A stretch of 64,000 nucleotides of DNA from Capitella teleta (lineage: Eukaryota > Annelida > Polychaeta > Capitellidae), in NCBI GenBank assembly GCA_000328365.1, contig KB296704.1:254685-318684 (forward strand), given 5' to 3'. The position numbers and the translations under genes are program-made. The notes under the pieces were generated by a model. It did no database searches. It saw only the letters and a list, made by a program, of their open reading frames with translations, and was not told the origin of the DNA. Of this stretch, positions 35,511-56,500 are shown piece by piece. Every line of letters begins with the position of its first letter. The first letter of the stretch is position 1.

Positions 35511-36571
35511 TCTTAACTTGTCAACTCTTTTATCATCATTCAATTTTGATATACATCTAAATATTATATGTTTATTTCTATTTTTCATTATTATTGTGAG
35601 CAGCATTATATGCCAATTATTGTTAAGCAACTAAAATGAGTCTGTGTGTTCCTTGTAAACTATTGATTCCTGTGTATATGTGTTGAGGGCTACCAGGCAC
35701 TGTCCTTGTTCATGCACAAAATCTGTCAACACTTAGGCTTTACAGACTGGCGACGGCTGCAATCGGATAAAATTTATTGCTTTAAATTTATATGTTGCTA
35801 TTTGGTGTTCTGAGTTTTTAGCCCAGGGGGAGGATCCTGCCATTGGTTTATCACATGCTTAACACCCAGCAATAGATTTTAGTTGTTATATAATTAATGC
35901 TTTCTTTGCATGTCATATTGCATGTATATGCAAAATGAATATTATATTATTAATAGTAATATATACATATTTTATTCATACTCACATAAAGTGGTATACA
36001 ATCAACAACAAAAAAGAGAAAAAATAAAAATAATTATCAAAAATCAAAAAAATCAAACAAAAATCAAACAAACAAAAACCCTACAATAATCATAGAAAAT
36101 CGTTACATATAATCACAAGGTGCATATATAATCAACAATATCATTGTAATGCATTGTCTAACAAGCAGGCGACGGCCACAATGAATAGTAATATACATTG
36201 GTATAAACACAAATAATCAGTAACATAAATCAGCAAAAGGTGATGAAAGCAAAATGCATTACCAAAGAAATAAACATGAAAAACCTTGCAAAAAATCAAC
36301 CCATGTACAGAGAGAACACACGTGTAATTACACTCTTTTTCATCATTACAATTGCATGTTATGAATATCTACTTAGTAAAATACATTTGGTATTTGTTTT
36401 AAAGATCTTCAAATGAAAGCAGATTGATAAAATCATTGAATAGTGTGGCAGAGCGTAAAGTAAAGTCTTCTGTCAGAGAGTTGTTCTGCAGTTCTTGTTT
36501 TATGCAGTCGATCCATAGAGGTCAAAGTTGGGAGGAAATGATCTGCAAAGCAAGACAGAAAGGAATCAGAT
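35511..36571. other. AT-rich, repeat-derived interval before the gap
   Basis: No gene is supported. A-rich runs at 36000-36070 could be the 3' end of the minus-strand LINE whose polymerase lies at 37.8-38.7 kb. The word starting GCATTGTCTAAC at 36154 repeats the one at 32289. Confidence 0.4.
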
Positions 36572-36782
36572 NNNNNNNNNNNNNNNNNNNNNNNNNNNNN
36601 NNNNNNNNNNNNNNNNNNNNNNNNNNNNNNNNNNNNNNNNNNNNNNNNNNNNNNNNNNNNNNNNNNNNNNNNNNNNNNNNNNNNNNNNNNNNNNNNNNNN
36701 NNNNNNNNNNNNNNNNNNNNNNNNNNNNNNNNNNNNNNNNNNNNNNNNNNNNNNNNNNNNNNNNNNNNNNNNNNNNNNNNNN
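36572..36782. other. Assembly gap (211 N)
   Basis: A run of N; nothing can be said about its content. Open frames that cross it are artefacts. Confidence 0.99.
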
Positions 36783-37559
36783 GTGCTCCATTTCTGATTC
36801 ATTTCCATGTTTCTATTCTTCAACACGAATGAAAAATGCCATTTGCAGTTTTGACGCGAGACCATGATTTCAATTATCATTATTATTAGCCTTATGGCTA
36901 TTTAATTAGGTGGCAGGGTGTAGCAAGTTAGCATTCAACAACGGCCAATCACAGTAGAGTTCAATATAATTGTGCCGTTTGAGAACATGACCTGACTCGA
37001 CATTTATATGTAATAAACATTTCTCTTGAAATCTCACCAGACAGAGGATTATTTTCATTATACTGCTTTATTTCGGCACTTACAATCATTTATACACTTT
37101 GACGTTCGAGTTCCTCTACCTCCAGCAAATATATGATTATAATTTTTTAACACAGGGTATGGAAAAATATATAAACACCCAATGAAAATTCAATGTAACA
37201 AATATATTTGCAGCACCTATTTGAAGCACATGTAATCATGTACTTATATCGAGGATTGTAATAGAGTACAGATTTTAGATAAGACCACCCCTCTTGAATT
37301 CCGAAATAGTCATCCCAGTTACTAGGTGATCTTTTTTTATTATTATCATACTGGTGATTACTGTTACATAATCACAAGAATAATTTAATTTTAATGACAC
37401 AAACTATGCAAGGTCACAAAGTGAGACAACCATTGATAACCTCAGAAACCAAGTTCATGAAAGTACCATGCCGCCTATCTCATACATATTCATGAATACA
37501 TCTCAGAACACTGATTGGTTGCACGCTGTAAGCTCAGAACCCCATTTTAATGCTGCGTT

Positions 37560-37790
37560 CAGAGAAATGGAATAACACTTCATTTTTTTCAATAACTCAA
37601 TTGCATGAGAAGAATTGAACACAATGGAATTGCGTAGTGACCCATAACCCATTGTCGTTTCAACATGGAAATGCGTCGTGACCCATAACACAATGTCATT
37701 TCAAAAGTTGGTGAGCAATATTCCAATAACCCACTTGCATGAGAAGAATTGAACACAGGAACATGTGTCATGCATAACCCATAACCCATT
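37560..37790. repeat. Diverged tandem duplication
   Basis: A block with GCATGAGAAGAATTGAACAC and ACCCATAACCCATTG occurs twice, about 130 bases apart, plus a partial third ACCCATAACAC. It lies at the end of the LINE relic. Confidence 0.65.
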
Positions 37791-37799
37791 GTTGTTTCA

Positions 37800-38745
37800 A
37801 AAGATTGCTGTACCCTGATTCATATAATATGTATAGCCCTCTCTTGAAGGAGAAGAATACGATTTAAAGGCCCATTGGCTGTATTTCCCCATATGATATT
37901 GAAATAATTAATGTAGAGAAGGATAAAAAGAATTATAAAGGGCAAGTATTGTTGCTCTATTAAATATTTTTGAGATTTGTTTCATAATTCCAACAGATTT
38001 TGATATTTTTTACAGATGTGGGAGACATGGTTGCCCTAAGCAGCTAAGTGAGGGAGTTTCCATCTGAATACCCAAAAAAAGTGGCACAGGACACCGGCAA
38101 AGAAAGAGCATTTTTACATCTTTTGTGGTTTAAAGAAATAATCATTGAATTAGTTTTAAAAAGATTTAATGAGAGGCGATTACTTTGGAACCAAGTATCT
38201 AGGTTGTCAAGTTCAATATTGATATCAGCATTCATTGTTTCAATGTGCCATCCCGACAGAAAAATGTTAGTATCATCAGCATACATTATTGCAAATGAAT
38301 TACTGAGAACATTTGGTAAGTCACTAATATAGATCAAGAACAACAGGGCACTGAGGATACTGCTCTGCGGGACTCCAGTGGAACAAAGTTCTCTGATATT
38401 AAGATGATTTTTAGAATTACATGCTGACAGCGGTTGAACAAATAACTGCAAATGAGATCAAGAGCAATCCCTCTAACACCATAAAATTCAAGTTTTTTTT
38501 AGTAAAATTCAAAATAAGCTGTGTTAGCTGTGTTTCAAGCCAAAAAAGAGCCCAATTCTAAGTCTATTAACAGTGCCAGCAAGGGCCATTTCAATGGAAA
38601 ATCCTTTCCTGAAACCATACTGAGAAGGTGTAAGCTTTTTGTTCAAGTTGAAGAAATCAAATTATCTTTTGTGGAGAAGTCGTTTAAATAGTTTTGGAAA
38701 GAACTGGCAGGAGAGAGATAGGTCGATCGTTTGAAAATAGTGTAG
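37800..38745 (-). mobile_element. LINE reverse-transcriptase fragment
   Basis: Minus-strand translation gives the polymerase blocks in order: LTPSQYGFRKGFSIEMAL, GVPQSSILSALLFLIYISDL (G-V-P-Q-G-S box with one change), FAIMYADDTNIF with the catalytic YADD, SLNLFKTNSMII, then ATILALYNSF and FNIIWGNTANGPLNRI of the C-terminal thumb. Several frame changes and stops mark it as inactive. It resembles the Jockey/CR1/L2 group but the clade is not decided. Its 3' part may extend towards 36000 across the gap. Confidence 0.82.
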
Positions 38746-38886
38746 AAAAAGAGTGACACGTGGTAGATTGAGGCAGCTTGCGTTCTTTCATCTGCTTATT
38801 TCTCGTCATTCTTTCATGTTCCTAACTGTCAGCAAAATGTGAGCTGGCAATCATCGCTGACTCATATCACAGCATTACTCATTCAC

Positions 38887-39600
38887 TTAAAGGGAGGGAG
38901 AACTGGTTAAAAATGGACTTTGAGTCATTATTTGATGCACCAAAAATGATTCCTATGCCTGGCCCACACAAGGAATATCATCGCTAACGATTTCGCGGGA
39001 GATATATTGCTAATTAGGCGTGACGTCAGAGGCTGTGATGAAACACCGAGTTCCCTATCTTTTACAATGGGCCTCGTCATATCAGCGTGTCCTGCGACTA
39101 AACCCTTGGATATTTTTTTATTTTCTTTTCAGAAATAGATAGAATAATCATTTTGCCACCTGTCAGGCGCGAAAACAAAAATATTTTTCGCTATTTTTCT
39201 TATTTTAACAAGCAATTTTCTAGGACACCTACCATGGTTTCTCATCCTGAAACAGTAAAAAGGTCAGCCATAGTGCACCACGCATGCGCAATACTGACGC
39301 TTTCGTTTCGTAAACAACAAAGATTTCCTTTTATGGCGAAGATGCTCTGCTTTGATTTTCTGAAATCGATAGCTTCACGAGGGCAACGGGACCAATCACG
39401 GCAAGCCCTCAGTTGATGTTTGCTTCCTATACTTTGCAATGGAAACCATTCTCCCATAGGCGCAATGCTAACCCCGATATTCGGAATGCATTATTTCCTT
39501 ACGATTGCATCCAGGCATGGTGTTATTGGCACGGAATGCTATCAATTGGTGCTATGAGTCAATAGAACATCACTTAAAATTTAGTTCCCCATCCCTTTAA
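38887..39600. mobile_element. Non-autonomous TTAA-bounded element, copy 1 (714 bp)
   Basis: The ends TTAAAGGGAGGGAGAACTG and, inverted, TTAAAGGGATGGGGAACT match at nearly every position, and both ends sit on TTAA. This fits piggyBac-type integration at TTAA. It has no coding capacity. A second copy at 58035-58736 in the same orientation is nearly identical throughout, so both are fairly recent. This copy ends 182 bases before the FA2H start codon. Confidence 0.82.
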
Positions 39601-39782
39601 CAGGTTAATGATTTATTTATTTTTGCAATACAGTGACCCTCTTGAAAAAGTATCATTGTTGTTTTCTATCGATAAGTGAACATGTAAACACCAGAAGAAA
39701 TGTGAAGTGCGATGGAGATACGGGCGCTTTGTCAAAACGAGCAGACTGCGCTATCTGCTCGCAGTGTGGCGGACTGAGAGCG
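39601..39782 (+). promoter_or_regulatory. FA2H immediate upstream region
   Basis: Only 182 bases separate the TTAA element from the chosen FA2H start. The reading frame stays open upstream to an ATG at 39633, so a longer N-terminus is possible. A possible acceptor (TTTTGCAATACAG) ends at 39633, so an upstream non-coding exon cannot be excluded. Confidence 0.4.
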
Positions 39783-48318
<8,536 letters not shown>

Positions 48319-50748
48319 TTCAATCCGTTGATCTACTGCTTTTTTAAATTGTTAAATGTTAATTGTTAAATTGATTATTCACTCTATATTCTAACCTTTT
48401 CTTCCTCAAAGTTAAACTGATGTTCAACTTCCAATATTATTTTATTCAATTTATTGATAAAGTATTAACGAATACACTAACTGAATCCATATCTTGCCAA
48501 TGGAAAATCAATTTCTTGATCACACTAATTGCCTTCCTTCCATTTCGTACATCTAAGCGAAACCCAATCAAGCATATCTTCCAAAACGGCTTCCTTAAAA
48601 AAAAAAAAAAATTTTAAAAAATTAAAAAAAAATAAAATCCATGAATCAGGTGTTTTTTTAGGGTGTATATAAACAAATTATTTTGATTCTAGTCATATGT
48701 ATTCAAGTGTTTTGTTCATGTTTTAGATTTTATTTTTTATTTCGAAATATATTAAGTTATGAATATTAATTATAGTTCTATTTAAGTTGTTTTGTATTAT
48801 TATTTACTGATTATTTCATGTTTTATTTTAGGATTTTGTTGAGTTTTTATTCTTTGTAATAATTTTTATTTTTCTCAGCTGAGGAATACACAATTTATAC
48901 TGCTTGTAGTTGCTCACAATCAAAATTTAAGAGTGTTCTTCAAACATTTGGTTCTAAATTATACCATTACTGATTATTAACTATTTTGTTCTCAATATTG
49001 ATCTGAACCTCTTCTTGATTTGCTCTATATTTCACTGGTGTCTTATAATTTTATCTTGTCATTTTAAGCAGAATAAATTTATCAAAATATATGTACATCA
49101 AACTAACCACTAACGACAATCTTATATTATATATTTCATTTTGCTAGCGTTACTAATTAGTCAGCATGTTCTCTGCTTCTGCAATGATTATTTGCACGAA
49201 GATGTTTACACGATTGTTTCTTTACCACAATATTTTAGTATTTTTCTTGATCGATCTATTCCATATGTTGAGAATTATATAGAAAGATTGCTGTAATTGT
49301 ATATCTTCCACTGACATGCAGGCAAACTCTCACCGTTACCATAGAAATGGTTTCCACAGCAACCTTTATTTACTGAATGGCATGTGTGCAATATTTATTT
49401 TTCATCAGCAATTAATTTATCAGCTTAATTACCAAACTTGTTTTCACAATTCAAGGTTGTTGTTAATTTATTCAGCTTAACTGTGCAATATCAAAGTATC
49501 CAATTTAAAGGCTATATCTACACCCCACCCTTATGAAATAAAAATTTAATTTAATAATCCATTTGTCTTTTTGAAATGTACTTTTATCAAAAGAGAAAGT
49601 GAATGAAACAAGTACACGTGAATTCATCGCTGTGACATAACATCGTAATAATGCTCCAGTTCCACAAGCGAGCGCTTCCATCTCCTACATTCACTACTGC
49701 ACACACAATTGGCGAATATAATATCTGGCATTTTCTATATTTCGATTATATTAGCGATAGTAATTTTGGCGAATCTCAAAATTTAAGCAATGAAGCTCCT
49801 AAAGAAACCACTTTTTGTATCCTCTGCCCTCCTGATATTATTTCGCTATATTAAATCCTTCACAAATATCATTCCTTCTAAAGTAGATCAGAGAGATGAC
49901 AGAAACCAACCTGCCACACCGCTAGAAAGACAACGGGAGAAATGCCGAGAGATATTGCGGCAATTATCTCAAACGCTGTTCCATTTGCAGAAAACAAATA
50001 CCCGTTGAGCTTTAAATTTATTAAATTAATATTCACATGAAGACAATAACTTTAAATAACATATCATACGGATCAAAGAAGAGGAATGTGTTATGTCAAA
50101 GTGGAATTAATGGAGTGAAATCAGGAAAAAAATAATATTGTATTAGAACTGAGAAAACAAGATTAATCAAGTGGAGAAAAGAATAAATTATAAATTTATA
50201 ATGATTTAATAATATATGAATATGAGAATTAAATAATTCCATGAACAGAGATGTATTTTGTAACTTGATATAAACTTAAGTAGAATATATATCACATAAA
50301 ATCATTAAGATTCTAATCTCTTTTGCTCTCAAAAATAACCGTAAATAATGTAAATATAAATAAAAGAGTCGATAGCACCTAACATAATATCACCAGCTCA
50401 GCATCACGAATTATAATCAAGTTAACATCTTGAACACTTAATTATCCTCAGTTGAGATCTTGATATTTTCTTTCTTTTTGTTTTCTCTAAACTGAGATAC
50501 AAAGGGCTCCATGATTATCTAAACGGCATCCTGACTAAGCAAGCAGAGCCAAACATCCGAGTACAACAGACCACAAAACTGACCGTACGATATAACAATA
50601 AATAGCACATTACTCAAGTATTAAGGCAATAACACATCTTATAAATCCTCAAAAATCTCAAGCAAAGGAATTCATCCATGAACATCACAACTCCTTGAAC
50701 ACAACAATAAATGAGAAGACTCAAATGGGGTCAGCGCAGGTCAGAAGG
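48319..50748. other. Intergenic between the convergent FA2H and UNC93-like genes
   Basis: Very AT-rich. It contains the FA2H 3'UTR (an AATAAA at 48631-48636 follows an A run), candidate minus-strand polyadenylation signals for the UNC93-like gene near 50020, and two imperfect X-box words at 49335 and 49350. No gene is supported. Confidence 0.6.
49335..49363. promoter_or_regulatory. Two adjacent imperfect X-box words
   Basis: GTTACCATAGAAAT and GTTTCCACAGCAAC lie one base apart. Paired X-boxes are known binding arrangements for RFX dimers, but each copy here has mismatches. Confidence 0.3.
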
Positions 50749-53529
50749 TCAGACAGAAGTAGGACCCCTGTTCTTCTTGCTTGGCTTGTTGCGTCTCCAT
50801 AACATGGTTTCCAAGGCAACGAATCCAGCCATAGCAACAATGAGCACGCATATCATCATGTAGATCTTGGCTTTTGTGCATGAGTACGGAGAGGTCACGA
50901 ATAGCAGCGTAGCGCCGATCGCTTGGCACATCTTGAGCCCAGCGAAGGCAGCCTCACGACGCGTGCTGAACAAGACTCCGAAAAGACCTGAGAAAAAAGA
51001 AAAAAAGAAAACAAAAGTTCCTTTGTTCTTACGAGATTATTAATTAAAAATCATGAGATAATCATGATGTAACATTTTGCTCCGATGAGATGGATGAATA
51101 AAATTGATGTTGGGAAGCTTTAAATGATTCAGTGGGAATCACTTACTGACTGTCTGGGTGATGAAAATTCCGTCTCCGATTCCCCATAGACCAGCGATGG
51201 TGAAGAATATTGGCAACGAGCCAGCATTTGGTTTCCATAGCAACATCACTTGCAACAAAGTCATGTGTATGACACCACCTGTGATTGTGTAAAATAAAAA
51301 ATCAAGAAAATAATCTCAAAACGCTTTACTCACCGATCACAAAGATGGGCATGCGACCGATGTACTGTTGCAGTTTTCCGTTAGCGTACGAGGAAACGGC
51401 ACTGCAGGAGGAGAGACACAGCATACAGTAGCCAACCATCTGAACGCCCACGGGACACGTCACGAACGCCTGAATAACAGAAAACACATGACGAGAGTGA
51501 ACACCGCTGTGCGCCTCACACTACCTCTGAGTGTAAAGAAAGCTCAGCGAAACGGCTAAACAACAAAAGCATTAATTAATAATTACAAATAATAAATAAA
51601 TAAAATACCTCGTCTACCAACCTTAGTGAATTCACCAAACATGAAGGAATTCTGCAGCAGCGAGTAGAACATGAGCCCCACAAGACAGGCAACCTTTCGG
51701 CTGCCGAAGAATTTAAACACCGCCAGCAGCTGATCCTTGACCCCGGCTTGACTCTTGCGCATGCTGCCTTCGAGAGGATCCAGGAAAATCCAGATCACGA
51801 CTATTCCACTCAGCACGGTAGCGGCGTAAATGCCGACCAGGAGGTAGACCTGATCGCGATCCACCGGGGGCTTCGATCCGGGGGCGGCCTCTATGTGGCA
51901 GTAATCGGCACCGCAGATTTTAGCGCTTTCATTGCACACGGCTTCTGTTGCGTTCAGTGTCATATTCAACATTCTCAATTCAATCTCACGGTTATCCAAC
52001 ACGTTCGAAGCGATGATCCCGCCCCAGATCTGAGATGTCTGGAAGAACATGTAGAAGATGCCGTTGAATTTCGACAGCGTGTGCAGCAGGATCTGGCCGC
52101 GCAGCTCAGAGTACCTGGCGGCAATATTTGTGAGATACGTGGCGTGAGCCGTCCACATGTTGGCTAAGCTGAAGCCAGCGATGCAGCTGGCGGGAATGAG
52201 CACAAAGAAATGCGGGTACAGGTTGGACACAGTGTACAGCATGAAGCCCACTCCACACAGTAGCATGGTCAGTTTAGGCCGCAGCCTCTGTACCAGAGTG
52301 GTGGCTGTGATGCAACCGCAGAACAGGGAAGCGTACACTGAGCTCAGCGCTATCAAGCCCAAACCACCAGCGTCGTTCAAACTGCTCTGTAGATTGCGCA
52401 GCGACATGTACGCGGTGAAAATCAGAGTAAAACTCAAGCTGAGGACCGCGAGGTTCTTGGCGTACTTCAAGTGCTCCTTTGGGTCAACACCGAACGAATA
52501 ATCGATGCTGCTCTCTGACTCCTCTTCCTCGCAGGGAAGCAGATCCGGTCCGTATTCTCCCTTTCCGATGGCCAGCGCAGTGCGACCGAGTAGCTTCGCT
52601 TGGCTGCTCGTACTCTCGATGGAGTCGATATACTCCGGTCTCTCGACCAGGTCCTCCATGGTCTGCCTCCACTTCCTCTGTTCCTCCAACTCCATCTCCT
52701 CTCCGACCCTTGACCCCTTCTGCTTGGACGCGTGGTACTCGTACTTCGGAGGCACTGACATTGACCTGGTCAGCCAAGACCTCACGCTATCCGTACTCTG
52801 CACGGTGTCCGTGTATTCCGGATCATCTAGGATGGAGAGCGGATCAGTTTTCTCCAGGTGATCTCCGAATGAACTGGAGATCTTACTCGCGTCATTCTTC
52901 CTTCCATACGAGACCCATGGCTTAGGAGGAGATGATCCGGAGATGTTTTCGATCGAGAAGGCGCTCGCAAAAGCCGGCAGAACCGATTGGGCCTCAGTGA
53001 CTATGTTCACCCTTTGCCCGCTACTCGAGCTGAAGACGCTCGTCTGTGACTTGCGTGACGTCTGGTGCTGAAGCTGCATGAAACCCCCGCTGAACAGCGA
53101 GCTAAGAGTCGACTTGTGCAATGAGCCATCGCGACTGATCTGTGCCTTGACGCTCTTCTTGTTAGAAACCTGAGTCTTGGTTCCTTCACCGGCCACAGGG
53201 GGCACTGCGATCGGTTCAGATCTCGCTTCAGACGCAGGGGTACTGACCCCAGACAGGGAGTTGGTCCGCATGAGGTCAGAGATCAAAGGTCGTGATCCAA
53301 AGAATCCTTCTGACTTGAAAGAACTGGGGATCTCCTCTGACGTCATCCTCGCCACATCCGTGTGCCGCCACGATCCTAGCGAGAACTCAGACGAAACGGG
53401 GGAGATTTCAAACTGTCGTTGCGGGACTATTGAAGCTGGATCGAGACTGCGAGGGATCGCGATGGGAAGGGAAGACGGTATCACAGGGGACGTGCTTGGG
53501 AGAGGCGCGCTGGAGGAGGGCGCCTCTAT
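50749..53529 (-). CDS. UNC93-like multi-pass membrane protein, 3' four exons
   Basis: Exons 53529-51622, 51469-51334, 51278-51147 and 50987-50749 join in frame (phases 0, 1, 1) for 804 residues. The acceptor at 53530 shows that at least one 5' exon is missing; I did not find it in the 7 kb upstream. The last 450 or so residues are the UNC93/MFS-like core beginning YAKNLAVLSLSFTLIFTAYM, with about ten hydrophobic segments and a glycosylated loop (NMTLNATEAVCNES). They resemble UNC93A, a family tied to potassium-channel regulation in worms (unc-93) and Toll-like receptor trafficking (UNC93B1). The first 357 residues of the long exon are a Ser-rich, probably cytosolic extension not usual for UNC93A (about 457 residues). 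It holds two copies of a PEYxD motif and an acidic CEEEESESSIDYSF just before the first membrane helix. The C-terminus is basic (RRNKPSKKNRG). Confidence 0.93.
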
Positions 53530-56500
53530 CTGAAGAAAAAAAAAAAACAAAGATATAAGCCAAACTGCGTCATTAATTCAATGCTTCAGCATGGAAATCT
53601 CAACGAATCAATATTTCAACTGCTTCCCATTTGCAATCATCCATTTTCCAGGAACTTCATGTAAATAATGAATCAGTGTGATGTAGTGCAGACACACCAA
53701 TGTTTATTACATGAACCTACTGTTGAATGTGGCTTCCCCACAATATCAACTATATCATTGTTACATAATGCTGACCTAGATTACGTCATAATTTATAATT
53801 ACAAATTATTGCGACGATGAACAATGAGATCAGTGCATGTCTCTTGACTTGCAAAAGCGGAAAAATATAAAATCTCTGTATTTTCATCTTTATGCATCTG
53901 TTTTTATTGAATGAATGCAGAATATATACAAGTAATATCTATTCTAATTTCTATGGGCACTATACTTAAACAAACTGTCTTGATGACGTCATATACTAGT
54001 AATTATTCTTCTGGGCCATCAATAATATCTCATATAAGTGAATGAGACGAAATCGTTAAAATTGGAATCGGATCAGTCAATTTAACGGAATCTGAGGAAC
54101 CTTAATTCCAAGTGGGTAAGAAAAAAAACCCACAACATTGCTATGATGATTTCCTTAATCAATGTATAAGTCAGATCGATCAATAGCTGATATGAATCAT
54201 AAAGTCCAACGGACAATGACGATTATAGTGTATGATTATATAATATGGAGAACGTGTAAGACGAATTGATGACGTCATATGCACCCTTAGTTACCATACT
54301 CATAATGATAAGAAGAATTAGCCAAGTAGGAGGAAAAGCATGAACATTAAAGTTTGTACATACACACGCATATACATCCACTATTTATAAGTGTTCACAT
54401 GCAGTTAACACATAGATTGAACATACACAGTAATTAATTTCCTCAATCAAACCAGCATTAATCAATAATTCGGGACATTGAGATTATTTAGACAATTGTT
54501 ATTAGCAAGCTAAGATATTACTGCTATATCAGTTATCTAACCAGTATTTACAGTAGTTTATATCACTGTACTTCACTCACAGCGCCTTGTGCATTAACAC
54601 TTTGTTTCCCTTTTATAATGACGTTTGCTTGACTCCTCGCCCACTTCTGGCTGAGCACATTATTTTGCTGATCAAACGATCAATGTTTATATGATGGCCC
54701 CCCACGAAGTGCTTATGACGTCATTATCGTTATGTAATTGGAAGAAATGCCAATTCTGTCGGCTAAAAATAGTGATCGCACCCGCCAGCATAGCAATACA
54801 TACTACTGCGCAGTTGTAACCAAACCAAATAAATTTGCAACAGAGAAAAAACTTTCTTATTCAAATCTGCAGATGAGAAAGCGTGCCAATTTACAATAGT
54901 TGGCAATTATAAAATCCTAATGAAGCAAACTAATTGTTCAAGATATGTATAAATTATACGCATCTACGTAATTAATCTTACAGAACATGCACCTAGCATT
55001 AGTAAAGATTATAGAACTTCAATATCGTGCATGCTAAATATATTTACGAAGTATTCAACTGTGTGCTTCCCGCCCAAGAAAGACCGGAAGAAAAGGGAAG
55101 TCGAAAATGCGATAAATCCGCGCATGTTAAACCGCTGATCGCTTTTGCGCGGGAAATCAGCGATAATCACAGTGATTTTATTTCCTCTCAAGTTGAAAAA
55201 TGTGTGCGTGTTCCTCGCCTTGTGCGTGACAGTGCGTGCCTTAGCAATAACACGCACGGGTCATAGCAACCGGGATCTCGTTATTTGTATTCGATGTATT
55301 ACAATTATACAAAAGCAAATAATCACATCTAGCGTAATACATTATGTCCGAGGAGTATTTCAGGTTAAGTGCGCTATGAGAAAAGGTTGATGATGGTTCG
55401 TATTCGACATTTCGAGCACTTAATTCACGTCGCACGCATTCGATCGCACACGAATCCAGTATATTGCAGTACACAATACTACACAAGTATACATGCAATA
55501 AGAGTTCAACAATGGTGCTACATGTACAATATTGCTTAACTTTTTTTCTCTTCATAAATCGGGCAGGTTCGGTGGAAAATAGGTCACGAAAGAGCGGACG
55601 ACCTTGAACTAAAGATAAGGTCGTTGATCGGGAGGCTATAAGATTTGTCCGACAAATAAGGGTCAAGGAAGGAGTCTTGCGATACACACGATTGCATCAC
55701 TTCAAGAGTGCAAGTGTACTTGATCAGGCTCAGCAGAATGACCTGCTTAATTGGGGCGTACGTCTCAGATGTAATTCCGGGCACAATATGTTTAATTGAT
55801 AAATAGAAGCCCTGTATGTTTACTTTGCAGTATATTACAGTGTATGTGTTGTACAGCCTTCCGACTCTTAATAATTATTAATATGCTAACAAATATAACG
55901 ATTTGATAATACCATAATTATATTAATAATACATGAAATATTATTACCCCGGTATTCCATTGGTTAAGGCGCATATTGCATAATTAAGCATTTAATTAGT
56001 GTGTCAGTTTGGCTTAGAGATTCTCGCTCAGATAATTATGCATGAAATCCATTTACCAATTAATGATGCGGCCGAAATACACCGTAACCGTAACCATGGT
56101 AACCACGCAAGAGCCAATCGCAGCTATTTTAAGCTGAGCACCTATTGTCCTATGTACATGTCGCCCGAATGGGGGCAGCGTGCTGAGCACATTAATACGT
56201 ATGACGTCATAAGGAGAAGCGGATGCCTTGCACAAGGCTTTGTTCTGACGTGACTGGTTGTGTCTGACGTCACAGTACTCTCAGACGACAATACACTGCA
56301 TTCGGAAGGTCGTTTCTCTTCGTGATCATGATGACATGCACACAAAGCATGTCTTCACGCGTCGGATCCAGACTGCGCGCTCATGATCTGTACCTTGACC
56401 CAATATCATTGACCTTCAGGGAGTGAGGTCATCAAACTCTTGTTAAATTCAACATCACGCGCCATAGGAATGAACGGCAATAAAATTCAAAGCAGCCACT

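Noticed and set aside
36424-36880. Coding frames crossing the gap
   Set aside because: They are open only because the N run has no stops.
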